Notes under the pieces: model-generated
Told to the model about the DNA's origin: nothing
Seen by the model: only the letters and a program-made list of their open reading frames with translations
Databases searched by the model: none
From: Leisingera sp. ANG-M1
GTDB taxonomy: Bacteria > Pseudomonadota > Alphaproteobacteria > Rhodobacterales > Rhodobacteraceae
Assembly (NCBI RefSeq): GCF_000813745.1
Contig: NZ_JWLC01000036.1
Coordinates: 1 to 41,630 of the forward strand
DNA length: 41,630 nt
Reading direction: 5' to 3'
Position numbers and translations under genes: made by a program
In this document: positions 38,941-41,630 of the stretch, piece by piece
How the letters are laid out: every line of letters starts with the position of its first letter
Position numbering within the stretch: the first letter of the stretch is position 1

Positions 38941-40449
38941 ATGAGTGCCCCGAATATCCTGATCCTGATGGTTGACCAATTGAATGGGACACTCTTCCCG
39001 GACGGCCCGGCAGACTGGCTGCACGCGCCGAACCTGAAGAAACTGGCGGAACGCTCCTCGCGCTTCAAAAACGCCTACACCGCGTCGCCGCTCTGCGCGC
39101 CGGGCCGCGCCTCCTTCATGTCCGGCCAGCTGCCCTCGCGCACCGGCGTCTATGACAACGCCGCCGAGTTCCGCAGCGACATCCCCACCTACGCCCACCA
39201 CCTGCGCCGGGCAGGCTACTACACCTGCCTGTCGGGCAAGATGCACTTTGTCGGCCCCGACCAGCTGCACGGGTTCGAAGACCGCCTGACCACCGACATT
39301 TATCCTGCCGACTTCGGCTGGACCCCGGACTACCGTAAGCCGGGCGAGCGGATCGACTGGTGGTACCACAACATGGGCTCGGTCACCGGGGCAGGGGTGG
39401 CGGAAACTTCCAACCAGATGGAATACGACGACGAGGTCGCCTACAACGCCACCGCCAAGCTTTATGAGCTGTCGCGCGGTCTGGATGACCGCCCCTGGTG
39501 TGTCACCGTTTCTTTCACCCACCCGCACGACCCCTATGTGGCGCGCAAGAAATACTGGGACCTCTATGAGGGCTGCGAACATCTGCTGCCCGAAGTCTCC
39601 GCTATGGATTACGAGGACCACGACCCCCACGCCAAGCGGATTTTCGACGCAAACGACTGGCGCAGCTTCGACATCACCGAAGAGAACATCAAACGCTCCC
39701 GCCGCGCGTACTTCGCCAACATCTCCTATCTGGATGACAAGATCGGCGAGATCCTGAACGTGCTGGAAACCACCCGGCAGGAAGCGATCATCCTGTTTGT
39801 CTCCGACCACGGCGACATGCTGGGCGAGCGCGGTCTCTGGTTCAAGATGAGCTTCTACGAAGGCTCCTCCCGCGTGCCGCTGATGATCTCGGCGCCGGAC
39901 CTGCCCGCGGGCCTCATCGAAACCCCAGTCTCCACCATCGACGTGACCCCGACGCTGGGTGCGCTGGCCGGTGTGGACATGGGCGAGATCGAACCCTGGA
40001 CCGACGGCCAGAGCCTGGTGCCGCTGGCCACGGGAACTGAGCGCACCGATCCGGTTGCCATCGAATATGCGGCGGAAGCCTCATATGCGCCATTGGTGTC
40101 GCTCCGCTACGGCAAGTGGAAATACAACCGCTGCAGCCTTGACCCCGATCAGTTGTTTGATCTGGAGGCCGACCCGCATGAATTGACCAACCTTGCCGAT
40201 GACCCGGCCCATGCCGGCACGCTGCAAACCCTGCGCGCCAAATCCGAGGCCCGCTGGAATCTTGAGACCTTCGACGCAGAAGTGCGCGCCAGCCAGGCCC
40301 GCCGCTGGGTCGTCTACGAGGCGCTGCGCCAGGGCGGCTACTACCCCTGGGACTACCAGCCGCTGCAAAAGGCCTCCGAGCGCTACATGCGCAACCACAT
40401 GAATCTCGACAACCTCGAGGAAAGCAAACGCTTCCCCCGGGGCGAATAA
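38941..40449 (+). CDS. betC: Choline-sulfatase BetC
   Basis: BetC hydrolyses choline-O-sulfate to choline and sulfate. The 502-residue protein has the sulfatase active site Cys52-Ala-Pro-Gly-Arg56 ([14 protein letters not shown]), where Cys52 is oxidised to formylglycine. Asp12 (MVDQLNG) and [11 protein letters not shown] near residue 285 provide metal ligands. The C-terminus [20 protein letters not shown] is diagnostic of choline-sulfatases. GGGAGG nine nucleotides upstream supports the start. Together with betB, it feeds choline from choline sulfate into glycine-betaine synthesis. A formylglycine-generating or anaerobic maturase gene is not in the window. Confidence 0.95.
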   Translation: MSAPNILILMVDQLNGTLFPDGPADWLHAPNLKKLAERSSRFKNAYTASPLCAPGRASFMSGQLPSRTGVYDNAAEFRSDIPTYAHHLRRAGYYTCLSGKMHFVGPDQLHGFEDRLTTDIYPADFGWTPDYRKPGERIDWWYHNMGSVTGAGVAETSNQMEYDDEVAYNATAKLYELSRGLDDRPWCVTVSFTHPHDPYVARKKYWDLYEGCEHLLPEVSAMDYEDHDPHAKRIFDANDWRSFDITEENIKRSRRAYFANISYLDDKIGEILNVLETTRQEAIILFVSDHGDMLGERGLWFKMSFYEGSSRVPLMISAPDLPAGLIETPVSTIDVTPTLGALAGVDMGEIEPWTDGQSLVPLATGTERTDPVAIEYAAEASYAPLVSLRYGKWKYNRCSLDPDQLFDLEADPHELTNLADDPAHAGTLQTLRAKSEARWNLETFDAEVRASQARRWVVYEALRQGGYYPWDYQPLQKASERYMRNHMNLDNLEESKRFPRGE

Positions 40450-40468
40450 CCCGAAATCAGCATCCCGC

Positions 40469-40503
40469 CAGTTCTTCTGGCCCCAAATATCCCCGCCGGA
40501 GGC
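40469..40503 (+). repeat. Dispersed intergenic element, copy D, carrying the betB ribosome binding site
   Basis: CCAGTTCTTCTGGCC followed by CCAAATATCCCCGCCGGAGGC matches copy B at 20128 nearly base for base. The last part, GGAGGC, lies eight nucleotides before the betB ATG and is its only credible ribosome binding site. No small hairpin follows, unlike in the other copies. Confidence 0.65.
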
Positions 40504-40511
40504 ATAAAATT

Positions 40512-41630
40512 ATGACCCACCCCGCACAGCCCAAAGCCAGCCATTTCATCAATGGCGCCTACGTCGAAGACACGGGCGGCACCCCGATCCCGGTGATCTA
40601 CGCCGCGACGGGCGAGCAGATCGCCACCGTCTATGCCGCCACCCCAGCCATCGTTGAACAGGCGCTGTCCACCGCCAAGGAAGCGCAGAAGGCATGGGCC
40701 AAGATGACCGGCACCGAGCGCGGCCGCATCCTGCGCCGTGCTGCCGACATCATGCGCGAGCGCAACCACGAACTGTCCGTTCTGGAAACCTACGACACCG
40801 GCAAGCCGCTGCAGGAAACCCTGGTGGCCGACGCCACCTCCGGCGCCGACGCGCTGGAGTATTTCGGCGGCCTCGCGGCAAGCCTCACTGGGGAGCACAT
40901 CCCGATGGGCGAAGACTGGGTCTATACCATGCGCGAGGCGCTGGGCCTCTGCGTCGGCATCGGCGCCTGGAACTACCCGACCCAGATCGCCTGCTGGAAA
41001 GGCGCCCCGGCGCTGGCTTGCGGCAACTCGATGGTGTTCAAACCTTCGGAAACTACCCCGCTCTGTGCCCTGAAAGTCGCTGAGATCCTGCATGAAGCGG
41101 GCCTGCCCGCGGGCCTCTACAACGTTGTCCAGGGCATGGGCGAGGTGGGCGGCGCGCTGGTCACTGACCCGCGCGTCGACAAGGTCTCGCTGACCGGCTC
41201 GGTGCCGACCGGCAAGAAGGTCTACGCTGCCGCGGCTGAAGGCATGAAGCACGTCACCATGGAACTGGGCGGCAAGTCGCCGCTGATCATCTTTGACGAC
41301 GCCGATGTGGAAAACGCCGTCGGCGGCGCCATCAACGGCAACTTCTACTCCTCCGGCCAGGTCTGCTCCAACGGCACCCGGGTGTTTGTGCAGAAAGGCA
41401 TCAAGGAAAAATTCCTTGCCCGTCTGGCCGAGCGCACCGGCAACGCCGTGATCGGCGATCCGATGGATGAGGCCACCAGCTTTGGCCCGATGGTCACTGA
41501 GAACCAGATGAACATCGTGCTGGGCTACATCGAGAAAGGCAAAGAAGAGGGCGCCCGCGTTGTCTGCGGCGGCGCACGGGCAGATATGGACGGCTACTAC
41601 ATTCAGCCGACCGTCTTTGCCGATGTGACC
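40512..41630 (+). CDS. betB: Betaine-aldehyde dehydrogenase BetB (C-terminus cut by window edge)
   Basis: BetB oxidises betaine aldehyde to glycine betaine with NAD(P)+. The first 373 residues of about 485 are present. The aldehyde dehydrogenase residues are visible: Asn154 ([10 protein letters not shown]), Glu251 (TMELGGKSP) and the catalytic Cys285 ([13 protein letters not shown]). The N-terminus and the [20 protein letters not shown] stretch fit BetB better than generic aldehyde dehydrogenases. GGAGG at the end of repeat copy D lies eight nucleotides before the ATG at 40512. betA is expected next downstream, beyond the window. Confidence 0.93.
   Translation, partial: MTHPAQPKASHFINGAYVEDTGGTPIPVIYAATGEQIATVYAATPAIVEQALSTAKEAQKAWAKMTGTERGRILRRAADIMRERNHELSVLETYDTGKPLQETLVADATSGADALEYFGGLAASLTGEHIPMGEDWVYTMREALGLCVGIGAWNYPTQIACWKGAPALACGNSMVFKPSETTPLCALKVAEILHEAGLPAGLYNVVQGMGEVGGALVTDPRVDKVSLTGSVPTGKKVYAAAAEGMKHVTMELGGKSPLIIFDDADVENAVGGAINGNFYSSGQVCSNGTRVFVQKGIKEKFLARLAERTGNAVIGDPMDEATSFGPMVTENQMNIVLGYIEKGKEEGARVVCGGARADMDGYYIQPTVFADVT

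Noticed and set aside
1..41630. Mobile elements, integrases, toxin-antitoxin pairs, restriction or CRISPR systems
   Set aside because: No transposase, integrase, Cas, methylase or toxin-like frame was seen; the XRE and TetR genes have chromosomal housekeeping contexts.

Overview
The window is chromosomal DNA of a high-GC alphaproteobacterium, most probably of the marine Roseobacter group (Rhodobacteraceae; Leisingera, Phaeobacter and Ruegeria are the closest fits). This rests on a choline-O-sulfate/glycine-betaine locus with betC, a gatCA pair, a class A RNase P RNA beside rpmG, a paired 8-oxoguanine/guanine deaminase locus, DUF1127 and DUF2927 proteins, and a dispersed Rhodobacterales-type intergenic element. 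Genus-level placement is inference. No tRNA, rRNA operon, insertion sequence, phage gene or CRISPR array is visible. Coding density is high on both strands.

Layout. 1-4066 (minus): a compact run of a 24-residue membrane peptide, XpaC, TelA, a DUF2927 lipoprotein and an SPFH protein cut by the window edge; it looks like an envelope-stress operon. 4158-7293: rluB, divergent tadA, then a tetR-yciI-tag operon with a clear promoter/operator dyad. 7401-11577: an MBL-fold hydrolase facing gatC-gatA, an Excalibur-domain lipoprotein and an N-acetylmuramoyl-L-alanine amidase. 11609-12508: a hairpin repeat, rnpB, and rpmG with its own promoter and terminator. 12650-18652: a small secreted protein, GNAT, Bax-inhibitor-1 protein, DUF1127, LysR, quinone oxidoreductase, XRE regulator and an inositol-monophosphatase-family enzyme.

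18786-24444: convergent 8-oxoguanine deaminase and guanine deaminase (guanine salvage), then mgtE, 5-formyl-THF cyclo-ligase and ymdB. 24667-28484: two convergent SLC13-type permeases with regulatory RCK_C (TrkA-C) domains and a 43-residue secreted peptide between them. 28608-29348: yebC. 29475-36869 is the least-described stretch: two paralogous eight-cysteine secreted proteins (DUF1036 plus an unnamed C-terminal domain), a membrane-tethered ClpP-fold protein with an apparently intact Ser-His-Asp triad, an iodotyrosine-deiodinase-like flavoprotein, an argP/lysE regulator-exporter pair with a clear operator-like dyad, pirin and a DMT exporter. 36874-41630: the betI / BCCT-like transporter / betC / betB locus for uptake of choline compounds and their conversion to glycine betaine, with betB cut by the right edge.

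Most worth a second look: the halotyrosine-deiodinase candidate, the eight-cysteine paralogs, the membrane ClpP-like protein, the dispersed intergenic element that in one copy supplies the betB ribosome binding site, and the short BCCT-like transporter.
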